DNA of 64,000 nt, taken from Sphingomonas horti (GTDB lineage Bacteria; Pseudomonadota; Alphaproteobacteria; Sphingomonadales; Sphingomonadaceae). Positions 24,539-33,174 of the stretch are shown here, piece after piece (position 1 is the first letter of the stretch; the number at the start of each line of letters is the position of its first letter). The stretch lies in assembly GCF_009753715.1 (NCBI RefSeq), contig NZ_WQMS01000006.1, forward strand, positions 186,001 through 250,000, read 5' to 3'. A program made the translations under genes and the position numbers. The notes under the pieces are model-generated. The model was not told where the DNA came from and ran no database searches. It worked only from the letters and a program-made list of their open reading frames with translations.

Positions 24539-25288
24539 CGCGCTGTAGATCGAGAAGCCGCAGGTGATCACCAGCAGCCCGCCGACAAAGCCCATCAGCC
24601 TGCGCGCGGACAGCCGCTTGACCAGCACCGCCCCGAACGGCGCCGCCGCCAGGCCGCCGACCAGGATGCCGATCGTCTGGAACGTGAACGCCTCCCAGCC
24701 GAGCGTCCACAGGAAGGTGGCGGAGATCGTCGCGGTCAGGAAGAACTCGGCTGTGTTGACGGTGCCGACCGTCTTGCGCGGGCTGGCGCCCTGGACAAGC
24801 AGGTTGGACGTGACCACCGGTCCCCATCCGCCGCCGCCGGCCGCGTCAAGGAACCCGCCGACGGCGCCCAGCGGCTCGACATAGCGGGGCGGACGATGCT
24901 CATGCTCGCCGTGCCAGGCCCGATAGAGCAGGTAGAGGCCGATCGCGCCCAGATAGGCCATCACGAATGGCCGCGCGACGCTCGCGTCGATGTTGCTGAG
25001 CAGATAGGCGCCGATCGCGCCGCCGATCACGCCGGGGATCATCAGCCGCAGGAACAGCTTCCAATCCACGTTGCGGTGCAGCGTGTGGCTGATGCCCGAC
25101 GCGGCCGTGGTGAAGGTTTCGACGGCATGGACGCTCGCCGATGCCGCGGCTGGGGACACGCCCATGGCGCTCATCAGGAGCGTCGAGTTGATGACGCCGA
25201 ACGCCATGCCCAGCGCGCCGTCCACCAGCTGCGCGGCGAACCCGATCCCGACGAACGGGAGCAGCGAGATCAGGTCCGAAGGGCTCAA
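24530..25288 (-). CDS. TauE/SafE-family membrane exporter
   Basis: 252 residues with eight or so hydrophobic segments in two halves. GFAAQLVDGALGMAFGVINSTLLMSAMGVSPAAASASVHAVETFTTAASG and GGFLDAAGGGGWGPVVTSNLLVQGASPRKTVGTVNTAEFF are the repeated motifs of the sulfite/organosulfonate exporter family. TTG start at 25288 with GGGAG nine bases upstream. The next gene, in the opposite direction, is cysE, so a role in sulfur metabolism is reasonable but not proved. Confidence 0.88.
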   Translation of the reverse strand: MSPSDLISLLPFVGIGFAAQLVDGALGMAFGVINSTLLMSAMGVSPAAASASVHAVETFTTAASGISHTLHRNVDWKLFLRLMIPGVIGGAIGAYLLSNIDASVARPFVMAYLGAIGLYLLYRAWHGEHEHRPPRYVEPLGAVGGFLDAAGGGGWGPVVTSNLLVQGASPRKTVGTVNTAEFFLTATISATFLWTLGWEAFTFQTIGILVGGLAAAPFGAVLVKRLSARRLMGFVGGLLVITCGFSIYSALA

Positions 25289-25443
25289 TCCGTTTCACTC
25301 CCGCACCGTTCGATCGCCGCCTCTGCGCTCGCCGGTCCCGTCGGGCAAGACAGAAGCGCTTGTGCCCCGACAAGCCGGACGTTCATAAACTGGCAATCGC
25401 ACCTGGGTTTCCCTAAATATGTGCGCCCAAGGGAGGGAGAGGC

Positions 25444-26133
25444 ATGGCGAGCAGGCTTGTCGCTTATCTGGATTCCATTCGTGCCCGCGACCCTGCGCCT
25501 CGCAGCCGCTGGGAGATTCTTCTCTATCCGGGCGTGCTCGCGGTCGCGATGCACCGCGTTGCCCACTGGCTGTTCGAAGGGGAGCTGTTCTTCCTCGCCC
25601 GCTTCGTCAATCACCTGTCGCGCGTACTGACCGCGATCGACATCCATCCGGGCGCGAAGATCGGGCGCAACCTGTTCATTGATCACGGCTTCAGCGTGAT
25701 CGGCGAGACGGCCGAGATCGGCGACAACGTCACCATCTACCAGTGCGTGACGCTGGGCGGCACCAACCCGGCCGACGGTGTCGCCGGCAAGCGCCATCCG
25801 ACGCTGGAGGACGGGGTGATCGTCGGATCGGGCGCGCAGGTGCTCGGGCCGATCACCGTCGGCAAGGGCGCGCGGGTTGGCGCAAATGCCGTCGTGACCA
25901 AGGACGTGCCGGAGGGGGCGGTGATGGTCGGGATTCCGGCCAAGCCCACCCTGATGGATGCGGAGCAGTATCAGAAGGACTTCATCCCGTACGGGACCGT
26001 CTGTTCCGATCTGTGCGATCCCGCCGGTCAGCGGCTGGAAGGGATGAAGGCGGAAATCGACCGGCTCCAGGCCCGGATCGACGCGCTGCTGGCGGAGCGC
26101 AAGCAGACGGAGCGGCAAGACCTCTTCGGATGA
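25444..26133 (+). CDS. cysE: Serine O-acetyltransferase
   Basis: 229 residues, EpsC-type short form. Left-handed beta-helix hexapeptides are evident in IDIHPGAKIGRNLFIDHGFSVIGETAEIGDNVTIYQCVTLGGTN and GKRHPTLEDGVIVGSGAQVLGPITVGKGARVGANAVVTKDVPEGAVMVGIPAKP; the catalytic His is in the IDHGFSVIGE stretch. Makes O-acetylserine for cysteine synthesis. GGGAGGGAGA before ATG 25444. A charged coiled tail (MKAEIDRLQARIDALLAERK) follows. Overlaps the next gene by ATGA. Confidence 0.95.
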   Translation: MASRLVAYLDSIRARDPAPRSRWEILLYPGVLAVAMHRVAHWLFEGELFFLARFVNHLSRVLTAIDIHPGAKIGRNLFIDHGFSVIGETAEIGDNVTIYQCVTLGGTNPADGVAGKRHPTLEDGVIVGSGAQVLGPITVGKGARVGANAVVTKDVPEGAVMVGIPAKPTLMDAEQYQKDFIPYGTVCSDLCDPAGQRLEGMKAEIDRLQARIDALLAERKQTERQDLFG

Positions 26134-26474
26134 GCAACGTCCACCCTTTTCCGGTAGCGCAGCGCTGGTGCGGGCAGGTCGGCTTCGACCGGCCCGAGCT
26201 GATGCGCATCCTCGATCTCTACGGGCGGATGGTCGCCGCCGGCCTGTGGCGGGATTACGCGATCGACCTGGGGCGCGACGCTGCCGTGTTCAGCGGCTTC
26301 CGTCGCACCGCCGAACGGCCCGAGTTCCGGATCGAAAAACGCCCGGCGCTGCGCCATCGCCAAGGCCAATGGGCGCTGATCGGCGAAAGCGGCACGGTGC
26401 TGAAGCGCGGCCATGAGCTGGGGCCGGTGCTCGCGCCGGTCGAGCGAAAACTGCTGAAGCTGGTGCAGAATTAG
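26130..26474 (+). CDS. DUF2794-like conserved protein
   Basis: 114 residues, soluble. Contains FDRPELMRILDLYGRMVAAGLWRDYAIDLGRDAAVFSGFRRTAERPEFRIEKRP and ends in VLKRGHELGPVLAPVERKLLKLV, a pattern I associate with the DUF2794 family of alphaproteobacteria (from memory). Its ATG overlaps the cysE stop, so it is expressed with cysE. Function unknown. Confidence 0.78.
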   Translation: MSNVHPFPVAQRWCGQVGFDRPELMRILDLYGRMVAAGLWRDYAIDLGRDAAVFSGFRRTAERPEFRIEKRPALRHRQGQWALIGESGTVLKRGHELGPVLAPVERKLLKLVQN

Positions 26475-26480
26475 CCCTTT

Positions 26481-26565
26481 GTCATTGCGAAGACCCCGGA
26501 TTTGGTCCGGGGGCGAAGCAATCCATTGCGGTTGACACTGGATTGCTTCGTACGCCCGCAATGAC
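26481..26565. repeat. Palindromic repeat, second copy of the TCATTGCGA family
   Basis: GTCATTGCGAAGACCCCGG at the left and CGCAATGAC at the right bracket inner arms GAAGCAATCCA and TGGATTGCTTCGTACG; a smaller CCCCGGATTTGGTCCGGGG hairpin lies within. Lies between convergent genes, so probably also terminates both. Confidence 0.75.
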
Positions 26566-26570
26566 GGGGC

Positions 26571-27668
26571 TCAGGCCGAAACCGGCTGTCCCACCGCCAC
26601 CTCATGCGCCGGCGGCAGCTTGGCGCGGAATCCCTCCGGCAGCCGCTCGACGATCGCCGCCCGCACCATGTGCCAATAGGCGGAGAGCAGCAGCAGCGCC
26701 GATCCGATCACCAGCGCGGTAAGCGCGAGGTTGAGGCCGACTGCGCCCAGTTCCCGGAACAGCGCGCTCAGCGCGTAGAGCACATAGGCGAGTGCCGAGA
26801 CCATCAAGGCGCGGCGGTCGATCACCAGCGCGACGGCGGCGAGCAGCACGTAAAGCAGCACCACGATTACCGCGCTGCCCATTGACACGCGGTTGTCCAG
26901 CACGCCCAGCGCCTGGAACACCGGATGGACGATCAGCGGCGCGGCCAGCAGGTGCAGCCAGAAGCCGACATCGGCGCGGCGCGTCTTGCGCTCGCGGTCG
27001 GACGCGTCCCACCACATCGCGAAGGCGAACACGCCAACGCCGAGCACGAACGCGCCGGTCAGCATCGCTGCCCTGAGAGCCGGCGTGTCGCCGATCGCGA
27101 ACGCGATCAGCGCCAGGACGAGCCCGGCGATGGCCGCGGCGCCTGCCGCGATCGTGATCGGCACGCGGAAACGGCGCCAGTGCAGCCAGGTCGCACCCGC
27201 CGCGACCGCAGCGGCAGCCGCCGCGACGAGCGCCGCGGTGCGGTCGTTTTCGCCCTGGAACGCCGCGTCGCCGATCGGTAGCGCGATCGCGACCAGCGCG
27301 GTCACGAACGCGCCGCCAGCAAAAGCGAGCAGCAGGATGATACTGGGCAGCGCCATCCTCCGCTGGCGAGTGAAGAACTCGGCGAGACCCCAGGCGGCCG
27401 CCGCCACGAACAGGCCGGCCATCAGCGACGGTCCGTCGCGACCCAGCTTCGGCCCGATCGAATCGCCGATCCACGCCAATGCGACCAGAAGCAGCACGCT
27501 CGCGATCGCGACGAAAATGTCGTTGAAGCCGCTGAGCAGCCGGAATTGCTCTTCGTCCACCACCGGCGTGGTGCCATGATCGGCCAGGTAGCGCCTGAGC
27601 GCCCCCGCCGCATCGGCCGAAATCGCCCCTGCGGCGACGGCGCGCTCGATATCCGTATCGCTGTACAT
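26571..27668 (-). CDS. Polytopic membrane protein of unknown function (DUF2157-like)
   Basis: 365 residues. A soluble N-terminus (MYSDTDIERAVAAGAISADAAGALRRYLADHG, then VDEEQFRLLSGFNDIFVAIASVLLLVALAWIGDS) precedes about ten hydrophobic segments and a short cytoplasmic tail. The N-terminal helical head followed by many membrane spans recalls DUF2157 proteins. GGGAGGA lies seven bases before ATG 27668. A good promoter (TTGCTA, 17 bp, TATTCT) with an overlapping palindrome lies just upstream, so this gene is probably specifically regulated. Confidence 0.72.
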   Translation of the reverse strand: MYSDTDIERAVAAGAISADAAGALRRYLADHGTTPVVDEEQFRLLSGFNDIFVAIASVLLLVALAWIGDSIGPKLGRDGPSLMAGLFVAAAAWGLAEFFTRQRRMALPSIILLLAFAGGAFVTALVAIALPIGDAAFQGENDRTAALVAAAAAAVAAGATWLHWRRFRVPITIAAGAAAIAGLVLALIAFAIGDTPALRAAMLTGAFVLGVGVFAFAMWWDASDRERKTRRADVGFWLHLLAAPLIVHPVFQALGVLDNRVSMGSAVIVVLLYVLLAAVALVIDRRALMVSALAYVLYALSALFRELGAVGLNLALTALVIGSALLLLSAYWHMVRAAIVERLPEGFRAKLPPAHEVAVGQPVSA

Positions 27669-27688
27669 CGGCAGTCCTCCCGGACGGG

Positions 27689-27717
27689 AGAATAGCAGAA
27701 CTGTATTGCTGTAGCAA
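27689..27717 (-). promoter_or_regulatory. Sigma70-like promoter of the membrane-protein gene
   Basis: On the minus strand TTGCTA (27717-27712) and TATTCT (27694-27689) are separated by exactly 17 bp. Transcription would begin near 27682, giving a leader of only about 14 bases that starts at the ribosome-binding GGGAGGA. Confidence 0.6.
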
Positions 27718-27723
27718 TACAGT
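27700..27723. promoter_or_regulatory. 24-bp palindromic candidate operator
   Basis: Arms ACTGTATTGCT and AGCAATACAGT are exact inverse complements around a central GT. It covers the -35 region of the promoter above and ends 3 bp from the stop codon of the SDR gene. No T-run follows, so an operator (TetR- or GntR-type size) fits better than a terminator. The binding protein is unknown. Confidence 0.6.
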
Positions 27724-27725
27724 AG

Positions 27726-28625
27726 TTATCCGCCCTGCAGCAGCTTGAGGATCGCCATCGACTGCTCGCCGCCCGATTGCGGGACCGTCTCGACGCTGCG
27801 GTCGGTGATCTCGTCCCAATGCGCCGCAATGCCTTCGGGCGTACGTTCGGCTTCCGGCAGCAGCACGCCCTTCGTCATGGTCACATAGGCGGCGTGGAAA
27901 GCGCCGGCCCCCGCGCCGACAATCATGTTCGACGGCGCGTCCTCGCTGACCAGGAACAGCGCGGCGGGAACCACATTCTCCGGCGCGAAGGCCTTGAACG
28001 CTTCGGGCGGAAACAGGTCCTCGGTCATCCGCGTCCCGGCGACCGGCGCGATCGTGTTGACGCGGATGTTGTACTTGGCGCCTTCCAGGTTGAGCGTCTT
28101 GGTCAGGCCGGCCAGCCCCAGCTTGGCAGCGCCGTAATTGGCCTGGCCGAAATTGCCGTAAAGGCCGGTCGAGCTGGCCGTCATCAGGATGCGGCCATAG
28201 GCCTGCTCGCGCATCGTCTCCCACGCCGCCTTGGTGCAGTTGGCGGAGCCGTTCAGGTGCACGTCGACGACAAACCGGAAATCGGCCGGCTCCATCTTGG
28301 CGAAGCTCTTGTCGCGCAGCACGCCGGCATTGTTGATCAGGATATGGACGCCGCCCCAGCGCTCCTTGGCCCTGGCGACCATCTCCACCATCTGCTCATA
28401 TTCGGTGACGCTGCCGCCGTTCGACATCGCCTCGCCGCCCGCGGCCGCGATCTCCTCGACCACCTTCAGCGCCGCATCCGAATGGCCGGTGCCGTCGCGC
28501 GCGCCGCCGAGATCGTTGACGACGACCTTCGCGCCGCGCCGGGCAAGCTCCAGCGCATAGGCGCGGCCCAGGCCGCCGCCGGCGCCGGTGACGATCGCGA
28601 CGCGGTCCTTGAAACTGATGATCAT
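27726..28625 (-). CDS. SDR-family oxidoreductase, 17-beta-HSD4/multifunctional beta-oxidation type
   Basis: 299 residues. NAD-binding [30 protein letters not shown], then [12 protein letters not shown] and the catalytic Ser-Tyr-Lys in [22 protein letters not shown]. The long N-terminal block with [11 protein letters not shown] and the C-terminal extension after [28 protein letters not shown] are typical of the 3-hydroxyacyl-CoA dehydrogenase domain of peroxisomal-type multifunctional enzymes. Start ATG 28625; its SD lies in the 3' arm of a perfect hairpin. Confidence 0.9.
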   Translation of the reverse strand: MIISFKDRVAIVTGAGGGLGRAYALELARRGAKVVVNDLGGARDGTGHSDAALKVVEEIAAAGGEAMSNGGSVTEYEQMVEMVARAKERWGGVHILINNAGVLRDKSFAKMEPADFRFVVDVHLNGSANCTKAAWETMREQAYGRILMTASSTGLYGNFGQANYGAAKLGLAGLTKTLNLEGAKYNIRVNTIAPVAGTRMTEDLFPPEAFKAFAPENVVPAALFLVSEDAPSNMIVGAGAGAFHAAYVTMTKGVLLPEAERTPEGIAAHWDEITDRSVETVPQSGGEQSMAILKLLQGG

Positions 28626-28629
28626 GCGA

Positions 28630-28664
28630 AAAGAGCCTCCCGAAACTGGTTCGGGAGGCTCTTT
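28630..28664 (-). terminator. Perfect 15-bp hairpin: terminator of the upstream gene and/or SD-sequestering leader
   Basis: AAAGAGCCTCCCGAA pairs perfectly with TTCGGGAGGCTCTTT around a five-base loop, with TTTT continuing on the minus strand. It lies 28 bp after the stop of the small secreted gene and ends 5 bp before the SDR ATG. The SDR ribosome site GGGAGG is inside the 3' arm. Confidence 0.8.
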
Positions 28665-28692
28665 GCTCGACTTGGCGGTTGACCCGCAAGCC

Positions 28693-29091
28693 TTAGCGGC
28701 GGCTGTGCTTCACGTCGCGGGCGCGGCTCTCGTCCTGCTTGCAGTGATCGGTGATCGTGCGGGAGCAGCGCGGATAGGGACCGGTCGATGCCGGCGGTGC
28801 GGTCATGTTGCCGCCCTGCTGGACCATAACCGTGCCGGAGCCGGACGTCCCCATGGTGGACGTGGTCGTACCCGTCGACATCGTGCTGCTCATTGTCGAA
28901 TCGGGCATCGTCGTGGTCGTCGCGGGCGGGTTGGTCGCCGGCGGTGGCCCCATCGTGTCGCGCTCGCCCATGGTCGTGCCCGGCTGCAGCGTCGCGTTCG
29001 AACCGATCGGCTGGCCGGCGTCGCGCGGATCGGCCTGCGCGAAGGCGACGCCGCTGATCATCAGTGCCGAAGCCAACAAGATGCTTTTCAT
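28693..29091 (-). CDS. Small secreted Thr/Met/Ser-rich protein
   Basis: 132 residues. Signal peptide [18 protein letters not shown], then a low-complexity region rich in Thr, Met, Ser, Pro and Gly ([40 protein letters not shown]), and a C-terminal [20 protein letters not shown] with two cysteines that may form a disulfide. GAGGAG upstream of ATG 29091. No family recognised; the composition suggests a disordered periplasmic or surface protein. Confidence 0.72.
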   Translation of the reverse strand: MKSILLASALMISGVAFAQADPRDAGQPIGSNATLQPGTTMGERDTMGPPPATNPPATTTTMPDSTMSSTMSTGTTTSTMGTSGSGTVMVQQGGNMTAPPASTGPYPRCSRTITDHCKQDESRARDVKHSRR

Positions 29092-29173
29092 AACCGTCTC
29101 CTCGTTGCGGCGCGGCCCGGCCGCCCGCTTCAAAGCCCCGTGCCCAAAGCGCGGTGACGCGCGCGAGGGGTGT

Positions 29174-29198
29174 AACGATCAAGCTTCGGAGCGGTTTC
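29174..29198 (-). promoter_or_regulatory. Possible EcfG-type promoter (one mismatch)
   Basis: On the minus strand GAAAC, 16 bp, CGTT: one mismatch to the GGAAC-N16/17-CGTT consensus of the alphaproteobacterial general-stress sigma factor. It lies 83 bp upstream of the small secreted protein's start. Confidence 0.3.
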
Positions 29199-29214
29199 AG
29201 GAGAGGGGAAGAAT

Positions 29215-30996
29215 CTATGCGGCAAGGCCTTCGAACTGCAGCCGGGCGAGGCGCGCATAAAGGCCGCCCGCCGCGTTCAGCGTCTCGTGCGTGCCGGCCT
29301 CGACGATCCGCCCTTCGTCCATGACGACGATGCGGTCGGCGGCGCGCACTGTCGCCAGCCGATGGGCGATAACGATCGTGGTCCGATCCGCCATCAGCCG
29401 TTCCAGCGCATCCTGCACCAGCCGTTCGGATTCGGCATCGAGCGCGCTGGTCGCCTCGTCGAGCAGCAGGATGGGGGAGTCGCGCAGGATCGCGCGGGCG
29501 ATCGCGAGCCGCTGGCGCTGGCCGCCCGAAAGCCGTGCGCCGCCTTCGCCCATATAGGTGTCGAGGCCGGCGGGCAGCGCTTTCAGGAAGCCGGCCGCGT
29601 TCGCCGCCTCCGCCGCCGCCCACAGCTCGGCATCGGTGGCGTCCCAGCGGCCATAGCGCAGATTGTCGCGCGCGGAGGCGGCGAAGATCACGGTTTCCTG
29701 GGGCACCATCGCGAGGCGCGCGCGCACCTCGGCCGGATCGGCGTCGCGCAAATCGACTCCGTCGAGGCGGACGGAGCCCAGCTGCGGATCGTAGAAGCGC
29801 TGGGCCAGCTGGATAAGGGTCGACTTGCCCGCGCCCGAGGGACCGACCACCGCGACGGTCTCGCCCGGCGCGACCTCGAGCGAGAAGTCGTGCAGCGCGC
29901 TCGTGTCTGGGCGCGTCGGATAGCGGAACGTTACGTGGTCGAAGCTCAGCCGCCCCTCGGCCGGCGCGGGTAGGGCCACGGGATGCGCCGGCGCCTTGAT
30001 CTCGGGTCGCTCGGCGAGCAGCTCCGACAGGCGGCCGGCCGCGCCCGCGCCGCGCAGCAGGTCGCCATAGACTTCGGTCAGCGCGCCGAACGCGCCGGCG
30101 ACTAGGCCGCCGGTCAGCACGAACGCAGCGATCGAGCCGCCGCTCAGCCGTCCGGCGGCGACGTCGGTCACGCCTTCCTTCAGCACCAGGGTGACGGAGC
30201 CGAAGATCAGCGCGATGACGACCGCCGTCATGATCGCGCGGATGAAGATGCGGCGCTTGGCGACGCCGAATGCGGCCTCCACCGCGGTCGCGAAGCGGCC
30301 ACGCTCGCGCTGCTCCTGCCCGAACGCCTGGACGATCTTCATCGCCCCCAGCGTCTCGGCCACGATCGCGCCGACATCGGCGATCCGGTCCTGGCTGGTG
30401 CGGGAGAAATTGCGGACGCGCCGGCCCAGCAGCACGATCGGCGCCACCACCAGCGGAATGCCGATCATCAGCGATCCCGCCAGCTTGGGCGACAGCACGA
30501 ACAGATAGACGACCCCGCCGATGCCGGTGAACAGGTTCCGCAGCGCCACGGAGACGGTCGAGCCGACGATCTGCTCGATCACTGAAGTGTCGGACGTCAT
30601 CCGTGACGCGATCTCGGACGGGCGGTTTTCCTCGAAAAAGCGCGGCGCCAGCGTCACCAGGTTGGCATGCACGGCCTTACGGATGTCGCCGACCACGCGC
30701 TCGCCGAGCCACGAGACGAAGTAGAAGCGGAAGGCCGTCGCGATCGCCAGCACGCCGACGATCATCAACAGATAGTAGAAGGCCGTGGTCACCGCAGATG
30801 GATCGCCGCCGTGCGAGAAGCCGCGGTCGATCACGCGCTTGAAGCCATAGGGGATCGCGACTGTTGCGCCCGATGCGATGACCAGCGCGACCGCGGCGCA
30901 GGCGATATGGCCGGGGTAGCGCGCGGCGAACCGCCAGACCATCGCGAGGCTGGAGAGCTTGCGGGTCTTCGGCTCCGCGTCCGTTTCGTTCGCCAT
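29215..30996 (-). CDS. ABC exporter, fused transmembrane and ATPase domains
   Basis: 593 residues. N-terminal six-helix exporter domain (FAARYPGHIACAAVALVIASGATVAIPYGFKRVIDRGF, RFYFVSWLGERVVGDIRKAVH), then the ATPase with Walker A VGPSGAGKST, Q-loop MVPQETVIFAASARDNLRYG, signature LSGGQRQRLAIARAIL and Walker B ILLLDEATSALD, H-loop IAHRLATVR. MsbA/multidrug type half-transporter acting as a homodimer. Start ATG 30996 (MANETDAEP) chosen by family length; an in-frame upstream ATG exists. Divergent from the PHB depolymerase gene. Confidence 0.92.
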   Translation of the reverse strand: MANETDAEPKTRKLSSLAMVWRFAARYPGHIACAAVALVIASGATVAIPYGFKRVIDRGFSHGGDPSAVTTAFYYLLMIVGVLAIATAFRFYFVSWLGERVVGDIRKAVHANLVTLAPRFFEENRPSEIASRMTSDTSVIEQIVGSTVSVALRNLFTGIGGVVYLFVLSPKLAGSLMIGIPLVVAPIVLLGRRVRNFSRTSQDRIADVGAIVAETLGAMKIVQAFGQEQRERGRFATAVEAAFGVAKRRIFIRAIMTAVVIALIFGSVTLVLKEGVTDVAAGRLSGGSIAAFVLTGGLVAGAFGALTEVYGDLLRGAGAAGRLSELLAERPEIKAPAHPVALPAPAEGRLSFDHVTFRYPTRPDTSALHDFSLEVAPGETVAVVGPSGAGKSTLIQLAQRFYDPQLGSVRLDGVDLRDADPAEVRARLAMVPQETVIFAASARDNLRYGRWDATDAELWAAAEAANAAGFLKALPAGLDTYMGEGGARLSGGQRQRLAIARAILRDSPILLLDEATSALDAESERLVQDALERLMADRTTIVIAHRLATVRAADRIVVMDEGRIVEAGTHETLNAAGGLYARLARLQFEGLAA

Positions 30997-31127
30997 GCGC
31001 TTGCGAGTAGCAGGGCGTCCCGTGCGCCTCAACCTGGGGATAGCCCGGAAGCCGGCGTTGCGCGGCGCGGCGGATTGAGCCTAAACCGGTGACGAAGCGT
31101 TCAGGGGTGGGCGCTAGAAGGACGCTG

Positions 31128-32348
31128 ATGCTTTACGACGCTTATGAATGGCAGCGCTCGCTGCTCGCGGGGGCCAGCGCGTTTGCCAATGCAGGCGCCG
31201 AGTTCCTGTCCAATCCCGCCAATCCGATGGCCTATTTCGGCGGCGGCCCGCTGGTCGCGTCGGCGCTCGAAGTCTTTGCCCACGCCGCCGCGCCGCGAGG
31301 CAAGCCCGAGTTCGGGATCGCCAGCACGACAGTGGACGGCCGCAAGGTCGTGGTCGAGGAAGAGATCGTCCTCAGAAAGCCGTTCGGCCAGTTGAAGCGC
31401 TTCCGGCGCGAAGGCGTCGAGGGCGGGCCGAAGCTGCTGATCGTGGCGCCGATGTCTGGCCATTACGCGACGCTGCTGCGCGGCACGGTCGAGCGGATGC
31501 TGCCGCGCCACGACGTTCACGTCACCGATTGGCGCGACGCCAAATTGGTGCCGCTGGAGGAAGGGAGCTTCGACCTTGAGGATTATGTCGATTATCTGAT
31601 CGGGTTCCTGGAGGCGATGGGGCCGGGCACGCACGTGCTGGCGGTCTGCCAGCCTTCGGTACCCTGCTATGCTGCGGCGGCGCTGATGGCCGCGAACGGG
31701 CATCCCTGCCGGCCGCGCACGCTGACGATGATGGGCGGCCCGGTCGACACGCGCGAGGCGCCGACCGCTGTCAACACGCTCGCCACGCAGCGGCCGCTTG
31801 CCTGGTTCCAGCAGAATGTGATCGCCACCGTGCCGTTCAGCTATCCGGGCGCCGGGCGGAAAGTCTATCCGGGCTTCCTGCAGCTCGCCGGCTTCATGTC
31901 GATGAACCTGGGCGATCACCTGATGAGCCATTGGGAGATGTTCAAGCACCTCGTCCAGGGCGACGGCGAGAGCGCGGACCGCACCAAGGAATTCTACGAC
32001 GAATATCGCTCGGTCTGCGACATGACAGCCGAGTTCTACCTGGAAACGGTCGAATTGGTATTCCAGCGCCACGCGCTGCCGAAAGGCGAATGGGTGCACC
32101 GGGGCACCCGGGTCGATCCGGGTGCGATCACCGATATCGGCCTGCTCGCGATCGAGGGCGAGCGCGACGACATTTCCGGCATCGGCCAGACCAAGGCGGC
32201 GCTGACGCTCGCCACCAGCCTGCCCAAGGCCGACAAGAAATACCTGCTCGCGAAAGGCGTCGGCCATTACGGCATCTTCAACGGCAGCAAATGGCGCGAC
32301 CGGATCGCTCCGGTGGTCGAGGACTGGATCGCCGCCCACCGCGCCTGA
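31128..32348 (+). CDS. phaZ: Intracellular polyhydroxybutyrate depolymerase
   Basis: 406 residues. N-terminus MLYDAYEWQRSLLAGASAFANAGAEFLSNPANPMAYFGGGPL and the alpha/beta hydrolase core match the intracellular PhaZ family. The nucleophile is Cys174 in LAVCQPSVPCYAAAALMA, as in the Ralstonia i-PHB depolymerase where Cys replaces the usual Ser. TMMGGPVDTREAPTAVN, EGERDDISGIGQT (acidic member) and KGVGHYGIFNGSKWRDRI (His) complete the triad. AGAAGGA supports ATG 31128. Mobilises stored PHA; no phaC or phasin in the window. Confidence 0.93.
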   Translation: MLYDAYEWQRSLLAGASAFANAGAEFLSNPANPMAYFGGGPLVASALEVFAHAAAPRGKPEFGIASTTVDGRKVVVEEEIVLRKPFGQLKRFRREGVEGGPKLLIVAPMSGHYATLLRGTVERMLPRHDVHVTDWRDAKLVPLEEGSFDLEDYVDYLIGFLEAMGPGTHVLAVCQPSVPCYAAAALMAANGHPCRPRTLTMMGGPVDTREAPTAVNTLATQRPLAWFQQNVIATVPFSYPGAGRKVYPGFLQLAGFMSMNLGDHLMSHWEMFKHLVQGDGESADRTKEFYDEYRSVCDMTAEFYLETVELVFQRHALPKGEWVHRGTRVDPGAITDIGLLAIEGERDDISGIGQTKAALTLATSLPKADKKYLLAKGVGHYGIFNGSKWRDRIAPVVEDWIAAHRA

Positions 32349-32515
32349 TCTGTCCTCGGCGGCTGCCGGCTTTCTTTGCCAAATTGGGACAGCGGGCCGG
32401 TCAGCGAGCCGTTGACCGCCTTGGCGATTTCGCGGCAATGGACCTGGGTCCGCAACGATCGGGGATGCGCAGAACGCAACCCGGCGGGTTCTAAAGTACG
32501 AAGGGGGTTTTCCAG

Positions 32516-33088
32516 ATGCGCGTTACCACTTGGCTGCTTGCGGCCTCCATGCTCACGGCGGCCACCGCGGCCGAAGCTGTCACCTATGTCGGCTCCCGTT
32601 CGATCGGCACCGGATCGGTCAACATCTCGATCACGACCGACGGCTCGATCGGCGCGATCGGGGCCGGGAACATCGTCGACTACACGATCGACCTGTTCAA
32701 CACGGACGGCAGCTTCACCCTGACATCGGCCAACAGCGGCATGCTGATCACCGGCGGCCTCAGCGCCACCGCGACGGACCTGCAGTTCGACTTCGGCGCG
32801 AACGGCCTGGCGCTGTTCCAGGCGCCGGGGGTCGGCTCGGGTGCGACCTTCTACTGCTTGCAGGGCGTGTCCAACTGCTACGCGCCGACCGGCGTGCCGG
32901 GTGAGGCGGTCGAGGCGACCGGCGACTATGTCTATCCCTGGGTTGCCCAGTCGGGCCTGCAGGTGATCGCCAGCGCCACCGGCAATGCCGTGCCGGAGCC
33001 GGCGACCTGGGCGATGATGATCGGCGGCTTCGGCCTGCTGGGCGCCGCCGCGCGCCGCCGGGGCCGCACCAGCGTCGTTTTCGCCTGA
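32516..33088 (+). CDS. PEPxxWA-CTERM exported protein 1
   Basis: 190 residues. Signal peptide MRVTTWLLAASMLTAATAAEA, a beta-rich Gly/Ser/Thr domain with one disulfide candidate (FYCLQGVSNCYAP), and the sorting tail VPEPATWAMMIGGFGLLGAAARRR, in which the Pro-Glu-Pro motif, a membrane helix and an Arg cluster direct exosortase-dependent processing in sphingomonads. Function of the domain unknown. Followed by an intrinsic terminator. Confidence 0.88.
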   Translation: MRVTTWLLAASMLTAATAAEAVTYVGSRSIGTGSVNISITTDGSIGAIGAGNIVDYTIDLFNTDGSFTLTSANSGMLITGGLSATATDLQFDFGANGLALFQAPGVGSGATFYCLQGVSNCYAPTGVPGEAVEATGDYVYPWVAQSGLQVIASATGNAVPEPATWAMMIGGFGLLGAAARRRGRTSVVFA

Positions 33089-33106
33089 GCCCGACTCAAG
33101 ACAAGA

Positions 33107-33139
33107 AGAGCGCCGCCGGCTGATGCCGCGGCGCTCTTT
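33107..33139 (+). terminator. Intrinsic terminator after PEPxxWA-CTERM gene 1
   Basis: AGAGCGCCGC pairs with GCGGCGCTCT around an eleven-base loop and is followed by TTCCTT. It lies 18 bp after the stop codon and before the convergent metalloprotease gene, whose own stop is at 33175. Confidence 0.75.
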
Positions 33140-33174
33140 CCTTGCGGGTCCTGCCATGCGGGACCCGGTGATGG

